NCBI GenBank assembly: GCA_030824555.1
Contig: JAVBXK010000069.1
Coordinates: 1-55,624 of the forward strand
Length of the DNA: 55,624 bases
Direction: 5' to 3'
From: a bacterium
GTDB lineage: Bacteria > Pseudomonadota > Gammaproteobacteria > Burkholderiales > Burkholderiaceae_C
This document shows, piece by piece, positions 26,727 to 34,257 of this stretch (position 1 is the stretch's first letter; each line of letters opens with the position of its first letter). A program made the position numbers and the translations under genes. The notes under the pieces are model-generated. The model did no database searches. It was not told where the DNA came from and saw only the letters and a list, made by a program, of their open reading frames with translations.

Positions 26727-27899
26727 ATGGCCCCGCGCATCACAGGCACTTACATCACGTCCACCACCACCGGCGAAGCCGTGCGCGCCTTTGTGCCCGC
26801 ACCCTTGCCGCCCGCTGCACCTCCGTTGAACGCTGCCGATTTCGGCCAGGCCAACCGCGCGGCCGAAATGGCCCTGGCACGCTTGGCCGGGGTGGCGGGG
26901 TTGGTGCCGTCGGTGGACTGGTTGCTGTACAGCGCCATCCGCAAAGAAGCGCTGCTGACGTCGCAAATTGAAGGCACCCAGGCCACGCTGGTTGACCTGT
27001 TCAACAACGAAGCAGGCCAAACCCTGGCCAACCCTGACGACGTGGAGGAAGTCACCAACTACCTGCGCGCCTTCCACCATGTGCAAAGCCAGCTCCGCAG
27101 CCCCGATGGCCTGCCACTGAGCGTGCGCCTGCTGTGCCAGGCCCACCGCCTGCTGATGGACGGCGTGCGCGGGGCCGGGCGGCAACCCGGCGAGCTGCGG
27201 CAATCGCAAAACTGGATCGGTGGCACCCGGCCCGGCAATGCCGTTTTTGTGCCACCGCCACCTCAGCAAGTGCCCGCCTTGCTGGCCGATCTGGAGCGCT
27301 TCATCCACTCCCCACTGGCCGATACCGGGCACGACACAACCGCATTGCCCCCGCTGGTGCGGATTGCGCTGGTGCATGTGCAGTTTGAAACCATTCACCC
27401 GTTCCTGGATGGCAACGGGCGCATGGGCCGGTTGCTGATTGCGGCACTCATCGAGCAATGGGGTCTGCTGCCCGAGCCCCTGATGTACGTGAGCGGTTTT
27501 CTCAAACAACATCAGGCCGAGTACTACCGCCGCCTGGGTGCCGTGCGCACCGATGGCGACTGGGAGGGCTGGGTGGCCTTTTTCCTGGAAGGCGTGGCCG
27601 TGGCCGCCGAGCAGGCCGAGCGCAGCATCGTCGCGCTGGCCAGCCTCATCAACGCAGACCGCCGCCGCCTGTTGCAAACACCCAGGGCCACCACCGCCAG
27701 CCTGCGCCTGTTCGAGCTGCTGCCCGCCATGCCACGCTTCTCCATCGAACAGGTGCGCCAGCGGCTGGACACCACCTTCCCCACCGCCACCGCCGCCGTC
27801 AAACTGCTGCAAGACCTGGGGCTGGTCACCGAACAGACCGGCCAGAAAAAGCACCGCCTGTTCAGCTACCAGGCGTATGTGGCGTTGCTGAGTGACTGA
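26727..27899 (+). CDS. Fic-domain protein with C-terminal winged helix (catalytic motif intact)
   Basis: 390-residue Fic protein, predicted to transfer AMP from ATP to a protein hydroxyl. The Fic motif is complete, [18 protein letters not shown] (about residues 214-231). An inhibitory helix is in the N-terminal part: [16 protein letters not shown] has the (S/T)xxxE(G/N) form of a class II Fic. An N-terminal Fic/DOC domain precedes it ([20 protein letters not shown]). The C-terminal 65 residues look like a winged helix ([40 protein letters not shown]), as in Fic proteins of the SO4266 type. An inverted repeat lies upstream, suggesting autoregulation. The acylphosphatase gene follows after four bases. 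Confidence 0.92.
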   Translation: MAPRITGTYITSTTTGEAVRAFVPAPLPPAAPPLNAADFGQANRAAEMALARLAGVAGLVPSVDWLLYSAIRKEALLTSQIEGTQATLVDLFNNEAGQTLANPDDVEEVTNYLRAFHHVQSQLRSPDGLPLSVRLLCQAHRLLMDGVRGAGRQPGELRQSQNWIGGTRPGNAVFVPPPPQQVPALLADLERFIHSPLADTGHDTTALPPLVRIALVHVQFETIHPFLDGNGRMGRLLIAALIEQWGLLPEPLMYVSGFLKQHQAEYYRRLGAVRTDGDWEGWVAFFLEGVAVAAEQAERSIVALASLINADRRRLLQTPRATTASLRLFELLPAMPRFSIEQVRQRLDTTFPTATAAVKLLQDLGLVTEQTGQKKHRLFSYQAYVALLSD

Positions 27900-27903
27900 A
27901 GGC

Positions 27904-28188
27904 ATGACCACCACCACCCAACACCTGCGCATCACCGGCCGCGTGCAAGGCGTGGGCTACCGCTGGCACATGGCGCGCCAGGCCCGTGCGCTGGGTCTGA
28001 CTGGCTGGGTGCGCAACCGGCACGACGGCAGCGTGGAAGCCCAGGCCACCGGCCCGGCAGACGCCGTACAGGCGCTGGTGGACTGGGCACACCACGGCCC
28101 CGAGCTGGCGCGGGTGGATGGGGTGGTGGTCAGCACGCCGGATGCAGCTGAACCGTGCCTGGGGTTTGAGCAGCGGGAGACGGTTTGA
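27904..28188 (+). CDS. Acylphosphatase
   Basis: 94-residue acylphosphatase, which hydrolyses carboxyl-phosphate mixed anhydrides. The active-site loop [20 protein letters not shown] provides the catalytic arginine (R in GYR), and [19 protein letters not shown] gives the catalytic asparagine (N of VRN) and the family signature. Length and fold order are standard. The start at 27904 ([10 protein letters not shown]) fits the family better than the ATG 12 bases earlier, which lies in the Fic stop region. It begins four bases after the Fic gene, so it is translationally linked to it, an unusual partner. Confidence 0.94.
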   Translation: MTTTTQHLRITGRVQGVGYRWHMARQARALGLTGWVRNRHDGSVEAQATGPADAVQALVDWAHHGPELARVDGVVVSTPDAAEPCLGFEQRETV

Positions 28189-28202
28189 GGGCCTTTTTGG
28201 TG

Positions 28203-28244
28203 ATAGCAAAGAATGTCACCAATCAAGCGGTGGAGGCCTTTTTT
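28203..28244 (+). repeat. Dispersed hairpin repeat, copy 5
   Basis: ATAGCAAAGAATGTCACCAA then TCAAGCGGTGGAGGCCTTTTTT. Lies 14 bases after the acylphosphatase stop in the same direction. It is nearly identical to copy 6 at 29784, so the second Fic gene is bracketed by a direct repeat pair. Confidence 0.8.
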
Positions 28245-28300
28245 ACTTGTGAGATGAAGGTAAAGCCATTGCGCAGACCCGGTATCTGATTCCGCCCGTT

Positions 28301-28361
28301 GTGGCGCGATAATCTCAATCGCGCCACTTAAAATGGCGCAATATTGCTTTTATCGCGCCAC
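28301..28361. promoter_or_regulatory. Double palindromic operator candidate upstream of the second Fic gene
   Basis: GTGGCGCGAT (28301-28310) and ATCGCGCCAC (28318-28327) are perfect 10-base inverted arms with a 7-base spacer. A second, imperfect pair follows: ATGGCGCAAT (28333-28342) and ATCGCGCCAC (28352-28361). The last arm is 14 bases from the ATG at 28376, in position to repress. Confidence 0.65.
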
Positions 28362-28375
28362 AAAAGGCCACACAC

Positions 28376-29797
28376 ATGCCACGAACCCTGCCTGCAGTGG
28401 GTCTTGACTCACTGGTTGAACTGATCGCCGCTCACCCGGACGGGCTGGGTATCGAGGCCATTGCAAAACTGAATGGCGACTCTGTCGCCAGGCGAACGCT
28501 GCAGCGCCGGTTGGCCCTGCTGGTCAGCCAGGGTCGGATTCAAACAACGGGCGAGGCGCGCTCCACGCGTTACCTGCGCCAGCCACACACTACCCAAGCC
28601 AACATGGCAGTCCGTCTAAATGCAGACGGTGCAGCTGCCTCGGCGGCAGCAGTTGACGAGGCCTATGTGCCCATTTCGCCAGAAGGGGCCGAGATCAAAG
28701 CCTTTGTGCGCCAACCCCGCACCCAGCGCCCCCCTGTTGGCTACCGCGTGGCGTTTCTGCAGCAATACCAGCCCAACCAAACCGCCTATCTGCCGCCCGG
28801 TCTGCGCGAGCAACTGCACGCCATGGGCCGGTCCCCGGCTGAGCAAACACCCGCAGGCACCTTTGCCAGGGACATCCTCAACCGCCTGTTGATTGACTTG
28901 TCTTGGGCATCGTCGCAACTGGAGGGGAACACCTACAGCCGCTTGGACACCGAGCGTCTGATCGAGTTTGGACAGGCAGCGCAAGGCAAAGGCGCGCTGG
29001 AAACCCAAATGATCCTGAACCACAAGCAGGCCATTGAGTATCTGGTGCTGGACCCGGCAAACGCCAGGCTGTCACCCGACACCCTCATCGCGCTGCACGC
29101 CTTCCTGGCCGACGGCCTGATGGCCGACCCCTCTGCGGTGGGCCGCCTTCGCCGCCGTGCCGTGGAAATTGGCGGCAGCGTGTACCTGCCCGTTGCGCTG
29201 CCTCAGCGGCTGGAAGAACTGTTTGGCATCGTCGTCCAGATGGCGGCGGATATTCAAGACCCTTTCGAGCAGGCCTTCTTCCTCATGGTGCACCTGCCCT
29301 ATCTGCAGCCGTTTGAAGACGTGAACAAGCCGGTGTCCCGTCTGGCGGCCAACATCCCGTTCATCCGGCACAACCTGTGTCCGCTGTCGTTCATTGATGT
29401 GTCGCAAAAGGCCTATGTGGACGCCATGATTGGGGTGTACGAACTCAACCGAATCGAACTGCTGCGCGACGTTTTTGTGTGGGCCTACGAGCGCTCGTGC
29501 CAGCACTACGTGGCCGTTCAGCAGAACCTGGTGCTGCCCGACCTGTTCCGGCTGCGCTACCGGCAGGCCTTGAGCGAAGTGGTTGCCGCCCTGGTGAAAG
29601 GCGACGAGGCCGCCACAGCCGCCAATGTGGCAAACAAACTGCCCAGCGTCGTGGCAGAAGCCGACCAGCGCGATTTCATTCAACTGGTGTTGCAGGAGTT
29701 TGCCGCCTTGCACCCTGGCAACGCCGTGCGCTTTGGCATCAGGCCGCTGGAGCTGGCCGTGTGGAGGGGTAAACATGGCAGTGATAGCAAAGACTGA
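28376..29797 (+). CDS. wHTH-Fic protein with degenerate active site (paralogue A)
   Basis: 473 residues. N-terminal winged helix (10-70: LVELIAAHPDGLGIEAIAKL; RRTLQRRLALLVSQGRIQTT), then a Fic/DOC N-terminal region and Fic core. An inhibitory-type motif SSQLEGNTYSRLD is kept. The Fic loop reads YLQPFEDVNKPVSRLAANIP where HPFxxGNGRxxR is expected: catalytic H is Q, both glycines are V and K, and the first R is P. AMP transfer by the known mechanism is therefore unlikely. Two palindromes upstream suggest it is a transcription regulator that controls itself. Its close paralogue is at 35954. The stop codon falls in a dispersed repeat. Confidence 0.88.
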   Translation: MPRTLPAVGLDSLVELIAAHPDGLGIEAIAKLNGDSVARRTLQRRLALLVSQGRIQTTGEARSTRYLRQPHTTQANMAVRLNADGAAASAAAVDEAYVPISPEGAEIKAFVRQPRTQRPPVGYRVAFLQQYQPNQTAYLPPGLREQLHAMGRSPAEQTPAGTFARDILNRLLIDLSWASSQLEGNTYSRLDTERLIEFGQAAQGKGALETQMILNHKQAIEYLVLDPANARLSPDTLIALHAFLADGLMADPSAVGRLRRRAVEIGGSVYLPVALPQRLEELFGIVVQMAADIQDPFEQAFFLMVHLPYLQPFEDVNKPVSRLAANIPFIRHNLCPLSFIDVSQKAYVDAMIGVYELNRIELLRDVFVWAYERSCQHYVAVQQNLVLPDLFRLRYRQALSEVVAALVKGDEAATAANVANKLPSVVAEADQRDFIQLVLQEFAALHPGNAVRFGIRPLELAVWRGKHGSDSKD

Positions 29798-29825
29798 TGC
29801 CAGTCAAGCAGTGGGGCCACATTTC
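29784..29825 (+). repeat. Dispersed hairpin repeat, copy 6
   Basis: ATAGCAAAGACTGATGCCAG then TCAAGCAGTGGGGCCACATTT. Overlaps the last codons of the Fic gene and supplies its TGA (29795-29797). Closely matches copy 5 at 28203. Confidence 0.75.
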
Positions 29826-29868
29826 ACTTCGTGTCAACCCAGCAAGCGGCCAACAGCCGACAACTGCC

Positions 29869-30057
29869 TCAGACGGTCTTCGGCCAGTTGATCTGCACTT
29901 TGCGGCTTTGCCCGATGCAGTTCCGCAAACACAGGTTGATGAGGCTTTGGCAGGGAACGCCCGCTTCGTCTGCCATGCGCTTGAAACAGGCCACCACATC
30001 CTCGGACAGGGGGAAACGAACTGACAAAAACAATAGCAAAAAACAGGAGCGATTCAC
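29869..30057 (-). pseudogene. Remnant of a BrnA/CopG-type antitoxin
   Basis: The C-terminal part of this 62-codon frame reads FPLSEDVVACFKRMADEAGV then PCQSLINLCLRNCI, which resembles the DNA-binding or oligomerising end of BrnA-like antitoxins (V-x-x-F-x3-A-x-x-A-G-V-P-Y-Q-S-L-I-N-x-Y-L). The 5' part (NRSCFLLLFLSV) is encoded by TTTTTTGCTATTGTTTTT, which resembles an edge of the dispersed repeat, so the true start is missing. No toxin partner is present. I read it as a truncated gene; an expressed short form cannot be excluded. Confidence 0.4.
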
Positions 30058-30213
30058 GCTTTATTTGTTTGCCTGATCGGCATTTTCAGCATCTGAAAAA
30101 CAAGCGATTTTCTGCAATTTTTCACTGAAACGCCTCAAACTGACCGCCAGAAGCGCTGTTGGCGTGCGGGCGAGCTGTTTTTCAGGAAAATTGAGTGTAT
30201 TTTGATAAGAAAA

Positions 30214-30260
30214 ATAGCCTGTATCGCTTTAAATAAAAGCGTAAGCAGCTCACATTTTTT
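30214..30260 (+). repeat. Dispersed hairpin repeat, copy 7
   Basis: ATAGCCTGTATCGCTTTAAA then TAAAAGCGTAAGCAGCTCACATTTTTT. GCTTT/AAAGC stem retained; the TAGAGGC part is changed to TAAGCAGC. Lies in the gene-free stretch after the second Fic gene. Confidence 0.65.
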
Positions 30261-30403
30261 GCTCTTGTTTTTGGGGTTTTGTGCCGGGCAACGCGACGCG
30301 TCAAATACCCGCCAAGTTACTGAGGTGCCCTTGTCAGCTGTGGCCGGTGAAAACCGGGTCACCGCAGCGGCCCAGGTAAAGCCCTGGGTTAAACAAATTG
30401 CAA

Positions 30404-31333
30404 TCAAACCCGCGCTGGGGTTTTGAACACGTTCTGGCGGTTCCAGCCAATGAACGCTGCTCCTGGCAACAGCTCGGGCGACTGGGGCCGCAGCAGCGGC
30501 TGGCCGTGGTGCTTCAACTCGCCATTCAACCCGCGGGTACCCGCAATGGCGTGGCGGCTGAACACAATGCGCAAGTCGCCCGGCTCCAGCGTGAAGGCGC
30601 CCAAGTCAAACAGCTTGTGGTGCAGGGCGCACAGCGACAGGCCGTTGGCCTCCACATCCGGCCCGCCAGCGGTGTGCCACTGAATGTGCGCTGCCTCCAG
30701 CCCGGCAGACACGTTGCCAATGCGCAAGTCAAACCCGCACACGCAGCAGCGGTGTTCGTAGGCAAGCAGCACCTGTTCTCTGAACCGTGCGCTGCGTGAA
30801 CGCTTTGCACCCGCGCCGTAGGTGGGCGAAGCGCTGTCGCGAACCTCCGGCGCTGGCGCTGACAAATCAAGCCCCAGCACCGCCGCAATGTCGGCATGCA
30901 GCGTGGGCGGAAAGTAAGCCTCCAGCACCCGCAGCGCCACGCGCACCAGCAGCTCGGGCTGCGCACGCAGCGCGGCATCCACCTCGGGTGCAAATCCTGC
31001 TTGCACGCCGTCCTGGCGCAGCTCGGACAGATTGGGCGTGGCTCCCAGCGCGCGGTTGACCAGCGTGGCTGGGCCGTTGACCTGCCACAGTGCACGGTCC
31101 AGGTGCCAGAACGGATAGTGGCGGCTTTTGGCCGCGCCAGATGGCCCGAACTCGGCCAGCAGGTTCTGCAAAGGTTGATCCACCTCGGCAAACGGCACCA
31201 GCCGCGCTTCGCCCCGCTGAATGCGGGAAAGCGCCAGCAGCACCAACAGCGGTTTGTGCGGGGCATAGCGTCCATTGTTCTGGGCACGCCGCAGGCCCTC
31301 GAACAGGGCTATGGTTTGGTCTGCGTTCAGCAT
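30404..31333 (-). CDS. Phosphorothioate-DNA-binding SBD-HNH endonuclease (type IV restriction-like)
   Basis: 309 residues. The N-terminal domain (about 1-165) matches the sulfur-binding domain of ScoMcrA-type enzymes: NNGRYAPHKPLLVLLALSRI, then SRHYPFWHLDRALWQVNG, with the P-H-K-P-L and Y-P-F-W-x-L landmarks. The C-terminal HNH nuclease reads YEHRCCVCGFDLRIGNVS, GLEAAHIQWHTAGGPDVEAN and LSLCALHHKLFDLGAFTLEP (C-x2-C, AAHI, and ALHHKLFD). Such proteins cut DNA bearing phosphorothioate backbones. The window has no dnd genes, so it would act against modified invading DNA. It is the last gene of a four-gene minus-strand cassette, 36 bases after the NERD gene. Confidence 0.87.
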   Translation of the reverse strand: MLNADQTIALFEGLRRAQNNGRYAPHKPLLVLLALSRIQRGEARLVPFAEVDQPLQNLLAEFGPSGAAKSRHYPFWHLDRALWQVNGPATLVNRALGATPNLSELRQDGVQAGFAPEVDAALRAQPELLVRVALRVLEAYFPPTLHADIAAVLGLDLSAPAPEVRDSASPTYGAGAKRSRSARFREQVLLAYEHRCCVCGFDLRIGNVSAGLEAAHIQWHTAGGPDVEANGLSLCALHHKLFDLGAFTLEPGDLRIVFSRHAIAGTRGLNGELKHHGQPLLRPQSPELLPGAAFIGWNRQNVFKTPARV

Positions 31334-31369
31334 GGGCGGGCTACGAGCAACGGACTTTGCCGATTTGCA

Positions 31370-32302
31370 TCAAAACTGCACCTGATGGTCACGGCAGTAT
31401 TGCAAACCGCCAAATCGCTTCTCGTTGTTCCAGCAGAACTTGCCCTCTGCGTAGCTGATTTTTTGTCCGCAATGAGCACAAATGAGTTTTTTGCTCGGCG
31501 AGTCGATTTGTGCGGTTGGCATGCGGCCATCCGTTCGCGGTTGGTTTGGAGCTGGACTGGTGGGTATCTGCGGTTGTGGCCTGATGAAATCAGGCAGGGT
31601 CAGCAAGTCAGCCGGGAGATGCTGTCTGAGCAGCATTTCTCCCCATTCGCGGATCGTCTCGGGACTGCGCATATTGCCAAACAGCTTGAGGACACCGATG
31701 GCACCCAGCTCTTTGTCTGCGAAGCGCTTGTGCCAACTTGGAAATTGGTCTGCTTTCATCACTGCACTGCTATCAAAAGCTTTACTGGGTGGCCGGGTGA
31801 TGATGGCTTGCGGCTGCAGCAAAACAATGTGATGAAACGCCATGTTTTCGCCTAATCTCGGCGCGATGCCAAGGGTCTTCAGCAACTGCGACAACACGCG
31901 CTCGTGGCGATGGCTTTGTTCAATCGGTGACGGAATGCCGTATTTCTCACGGCCGTAAACAGCCGTGAACTCGCCCATCTCATTGATGATCAGGCTGCCA
32001 GAGTAGTTTTTCGTTTCGAACAGATACATGCCTGCGGCCCGACTGATGACAAGGTGGTCTATCTGCGCCACTTCACCGTCGACCACAAAGCGCAAGTCAT
32101 GCAAGACGACATGATTGGCGCTGTCTTTGAAGTAGCTGTCCAAATAGAACGCGGCATCGCGCTCGCCTTGTATGCCCTTGACCATCCGTTGGTGTTCGTC
32201 TTTCAGCCAAGTTATCTGCGAGGGTGTGAGTTGCGATGACCGCTGTAACTCTGCCAACAGTTCGAGGCGCTTCGACTTGTCGTCGGCTTTTTTTAGCTGC
32301 AT
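31370..32302 (-). CDS. NERD-domain protein with C-terminal zinc-finger-like tail
   Basis: 310 residues. The nuclease-related domain (about 40-165) has the PD-(D/E)xK-like core: GIQGERDAAFYLDSYF, VAQIDHLVISRAAGMYLFET (D, then the E-x-K of FETKNYSG). The C terminus has ICAHCGQKISYAEGKFCWNN and YCRDHQ, a probable four-ligand zinc site (C-x2-C ... C ... C-x2-H). A Pro/Thr-rich linker (about 235-265) joins the two. NERD proteins are found with helicases, kinases and restriction genes, but their targets are poorly known. It is third in the minus-strand cassette, between the HIT gene and the HNH endonuclease gene. Confidence 0.88.
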   Translation of the reverse strand: MQLKKADDKSKRLELLAELQRSSQLTPSQITWLKDEHQRMVKGIQGERDAAFYLDSYFKDSANHVVLHDLRFVVDGEVAQIDHLVISRAAGMYLFETKNYSGSLIINEMGEFTAVYGREKYGIPSPIEQSHRHERVLSQLLKTLGIAPRLGENMAFHHIVLLQPQAIITRPPSKAFDSSAVMKADQFPSWHKRFADKELGAIGVLKLFGNMRSPETIREWGEMLLRQHLPADLLTLPDFIRPQPQIPTSPAPNQPRTDGRMPTAQIDSPSKKLICAHCGQKISYAEGKFCWNNEKRFGGLQYCRDHQVQF

Positions 32303-32367
32303 GAATTTCTCCCTTTCGTTGTTTATTCAATCACGCACGGTGCGCTGTCTGGTGATGTTTGATGGCC

Positions 32368-32754
32368 TTAAGGCCAGTACTTTGCCTTGTCTGGAATGAC
32401 CCACCGCACGCCCCCGCGTGGGTCGGGCAGATCGCCCGCAAAGCGGGGGATGAGGTGGATGTGCAGGTGCGGCACGGTCTGCCCCGCAGCCGCGCCGTCG
32501 TTGATGCCAATGTTGTAGCCACCGGGCGCGAACTCGGCATCGGTGCCCTGCCTTGCCTCTGCCAGCAGGGCCATCAACCCGTTGCGTTCGTCGTCGGTCA
32601 GATCGAAGAACGAGCCCACATGCCGACGGGGAATGACCAAGGTGTGACCGGGGGAAACGGGAAATGCGTCACGGATGACCCATCCCACGGCGTTGGACAG
32701 GAGGATGCGTTCGGGTGGGAGGTGGCAGAACGGACAGGCAGCAAGTTCGGTCAT
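32368..32754 (-). CDS. HIT-family hydrolase
   Basis: 128-residue histidine-triad protein. It opens MTELAACPFCHLPPERILLS, as in many Hint/HIT proteins, has VIRDAFPVSPGHTLVIPRRH, and ends the fold with the triad QTVPHLHIHLIPRFAGDL (H-x-H-x-H-x2). HIT enzymes cleave nucleotidyl-phosphoramidate or nucleotidyl-protein bonds or dinucleoside polyphosphates; substrate unknown here. The start at 32754 is fixed by the family N terminus; the longer frame runs back into the DUF3883 gene. It is the second gene of the cassette, 16 bases after the DUF3883 gene, and is an unexpected partner for nucleases. Confidence 0.92.
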   Translation of the reverse strand: MTELAACPFCHLPPERILLSNAVGWVIRDAFPVSPGHTLVIPRRHVGSFFDLTDDERNGLMALLAEARQGTDAEFAPGGYNIGINDGAAAGQTVPHLHIHLIPRFAGDLPDPRGGVRWVIPDKAKYWP

Positions 32755-32770
32755 GGGAAGTCCCTGAGCC

Positions 32771-33616
32771 TCAACTGAAACTGGCCCGGTAAGACACCGG
32801 ATCAAGCAGGCAATGGTCGGAAACCTCCCCTGCCAGATCGAACAGGCGGGGTTGCTTGCGGAACTCAAACAAGCGGTAAAGGTGGAATTGCTGCGCAGCC
32901 GTGCGCGAAAAGGTCAGTTCGTTCTTCGACACGAAAAAGGGCGTGTCCTTGCCGAAAGCCGTTGTTTTGACTTCGATGAAACGCTCTCGTCCATCCGGCT
33001 CAAAAGACAAAACGTCGAACCCCAGCCCATCGCCTTGGGATTGCGCCACGTGCTCCACCCGGTCAGCCAGCGTGGATTGGCCAAGCGCGTTCAGCCGCCA
33101 GTGTTCAAACTGCAGCACAAATTCTTCGCCAGCCAAGCCCAGAGATTGGTTCTGGGCCTCCCGCTCCAGATAGTCCCGCTTGATGGCAGGCTTGTTCCAT
33201 TGCCATTCGGGCTGTGCCTCGGCTACGCGCAGCTGGCGGACCGGTGCTTGTGTGAGGGTGTGTGCGAAATCCGCGCCAAGCGGCGTGACCGCAGGCTGCT
33301 GTACGGCGGCCAGCGCGGCCTGATCCAGCATGGAGCGCCGCTTGAGCTGATCCGTGACCACCTCCGCCAGCATGGCTTGGTAGTTGGACCGAGGTTGATA
33401 ACCACGGATGTACGGAATGCCCAGGCGAATGAGGACTGCGCTGATGTTGCAGTGCTTGAACTCGATGGAACCGTCAGAGCGGTTGTTCAACTTTGCTTGC
33501 AAACGTCGCCGATGTTCGGTCTTGCTGTAAGTCTGGCCCGCCAACTCCAAGGTGAGCATTTGCAGGTGGTCTGCAACGATGGCTTCGACTTCTTCTGTTG
33601 ACCAGTGTTGGGGCAT
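32771..33616 (-). CDS. DUF3883 (PD-(D/E)xK nuclease-like) protein
   Basis: 281 residues. The C-terminal part (about 155-265) is a DUF3883 domain: GLAGEEFVLQFEHWRLNALG, LADRVEHVAQSQGDGLGFDV and ERFIEVKTTAFGKDTPFFVS. The D of GFDV and the E-x-K of IEVKTT give a PD-(D/E)xK-type catalytic set. The N-terminal half (WSTEEVEAIVADHLQMLTLE; RSDGSIEFKHCNISAVLIRL with conserved GIPYIRGYQPRSNYQ) matches the usual companion region in these proteins. DUF3883 proteins accompany defence systems. It is the first gene of the four-gene minus-strand cassette, so its promoter lies between 33617 and about 33700. Confidence 0.88.
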   Translation of the reverse strand: MPQHWSTEEVEAIVADHLQMLTLELAGQTYSKTEHRRRLQAKLNNRSDGSIEFKHCNISAVLIRLGIPYIRGYQPRSNYQAMLAEVVTDQLKRRSMLDQAALAAVQQPAVTPLGADFAHTLTQAPVRQLRVAEAQPEWQWNKPAIKRDYLEREAQNQSLGLAGEEFVLQFEHWRLNALGQSTLADRVEHVAQSQGDGLGFDVLSFEPDGRERFIEVKTTAFGKDTPFFVSKNELTFSRTAAQQFHLYRLFEFRKQPRLFDLAGEVSDHCLLDPVSYRASFS

Positions 33617-33650
33617 CTGAGATGGAATGCAGTGAGAAATTTGAAAGGAA

Positions 33651-33863
33651 GTGCATCAAGCGTACCTGATGCCTCTGTTGCCCGCACCTACTCAGATGCT
33701 TTGCGGGCGTGGCCATTTGAGGCCACAGCACATCCGCCTGTTCGTGCGCGACACCAAGCTGAGCCAAGGCACTGCCGCGCCATTCACGTATCACGGGCGT
33801 GCCAACTACGTGACGCACGAAGGCGGCGCACCCATGAGCGTCACGCTGACTGTGCAGAGCTAG
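33651..33863 (+). pseudogene. C-terminal fragment of a DUF3427-type protein
   Basis: In this frame the codons from about 33735 read IRLFVRDTKLSQGTAAPFTY and HGRANYVTHEGGAPMSVTLT, close to the C-terminal end of DUF3427 domains (LFVR ... APFxYLGxxxYxSHEGxxPMxITW) normally attached to a helicase. The upstream codons do not continue the homology, so only the last 45 or so residues survive. It is divergent from the DUF3883 cassette. Bases 33864-34222 after it hold only repeat copy 8 and no defensible gene. Confidence 0.65.
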
Positions 33864-33922
33864 AGCAAGTCATGAATGCGCTGGCAGGCATGGCAAAACT
33901 GATGGATGATTTGCGCAAAACA

Positions 33923-33966
33923 ATAGCTTACTATGACGCCAATAAAGCTGCATAGGCATATTTTGT
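33923..33966 (+). repeat. Dispersed hairpin repeat, copy 8
   Basis: ATAGCTTACTATGACGCCAA then TAAAGCTGCATAGGCATATTTTG. Lies 60 bases after the DUF3427 remnant, same direction; stem imperfect. Confidence 0.65.
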
Positions 33967-34223
33967 TTCACAGTATTGGCGCACAAAGGCTTGAAGTTGT
34001 TGCCACTGCGCTGGCCGTCTTTCAGCCCCGCAACAGCTGCGCAGCGTGCTGTGCGGCCATGCAGTAAAGACGACACCGTGTGGTGCACCCCCCATTGCGT
34101 GCCAGACGAATTGGGCTGGCTCGGCGGGCTTGTTTACCCAGGCTGCCCGAATGCCCGCCTAAACGGGGGGCGCTCAGTAATGGGTGTCTCTACCGCGATT
34201 GGCCCGCGACCCCCACTCGGTCA

Positions 34224-34240
34224 CTCGTCTCGATATCCGC
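34224..34240 (+). repeat. 17-base direct repeat, left copy
   Basis: CTCGTCTCGATATCCGC, identical to 34593-34609. With one mismatch the match extends to GTCnCTCGTCTCGATATCCGC (21 bases). The two copies bracket the DUF4143 remnant. Confidence 0.85.
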
Positions 34241-34257
34241 TGGCGGCAGTCACCACC

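Larger units (their letters stand above)
29798..30403. other. 606-base region without an intact gene
   Basis: AT-richer than its surroundings. It holds the end of repeat copy 6, an antitoxin-like remnant (29869-30057, minus), and repeat copy 7. A 90-codon minus-strand frame at 30135-30407 looks spurious. Probably a scar of gene loss between the Fic gene and the endonuclease cassette. Confidence 0.6.

Noticed and set aside
28301-28361. Palindromes before the second Fic gene considered as CRISPR repeats
   Set aside because: Only four half-sites with inverted orientation and no regular spacers; operator architecture fits better.
30135-30407. 90-codon minus-strand ORF in the gene-poor stretch
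   Set aside because: AT-rich, runs through a repeat copy, no recognisable features.
32368-32754. HIT protein as a de-AMPylase partner of the Fic proteins
   Set aside because: Attractive but unsupported: it is in a different transcript and two of the three Fic proteins lack the catalytic His.
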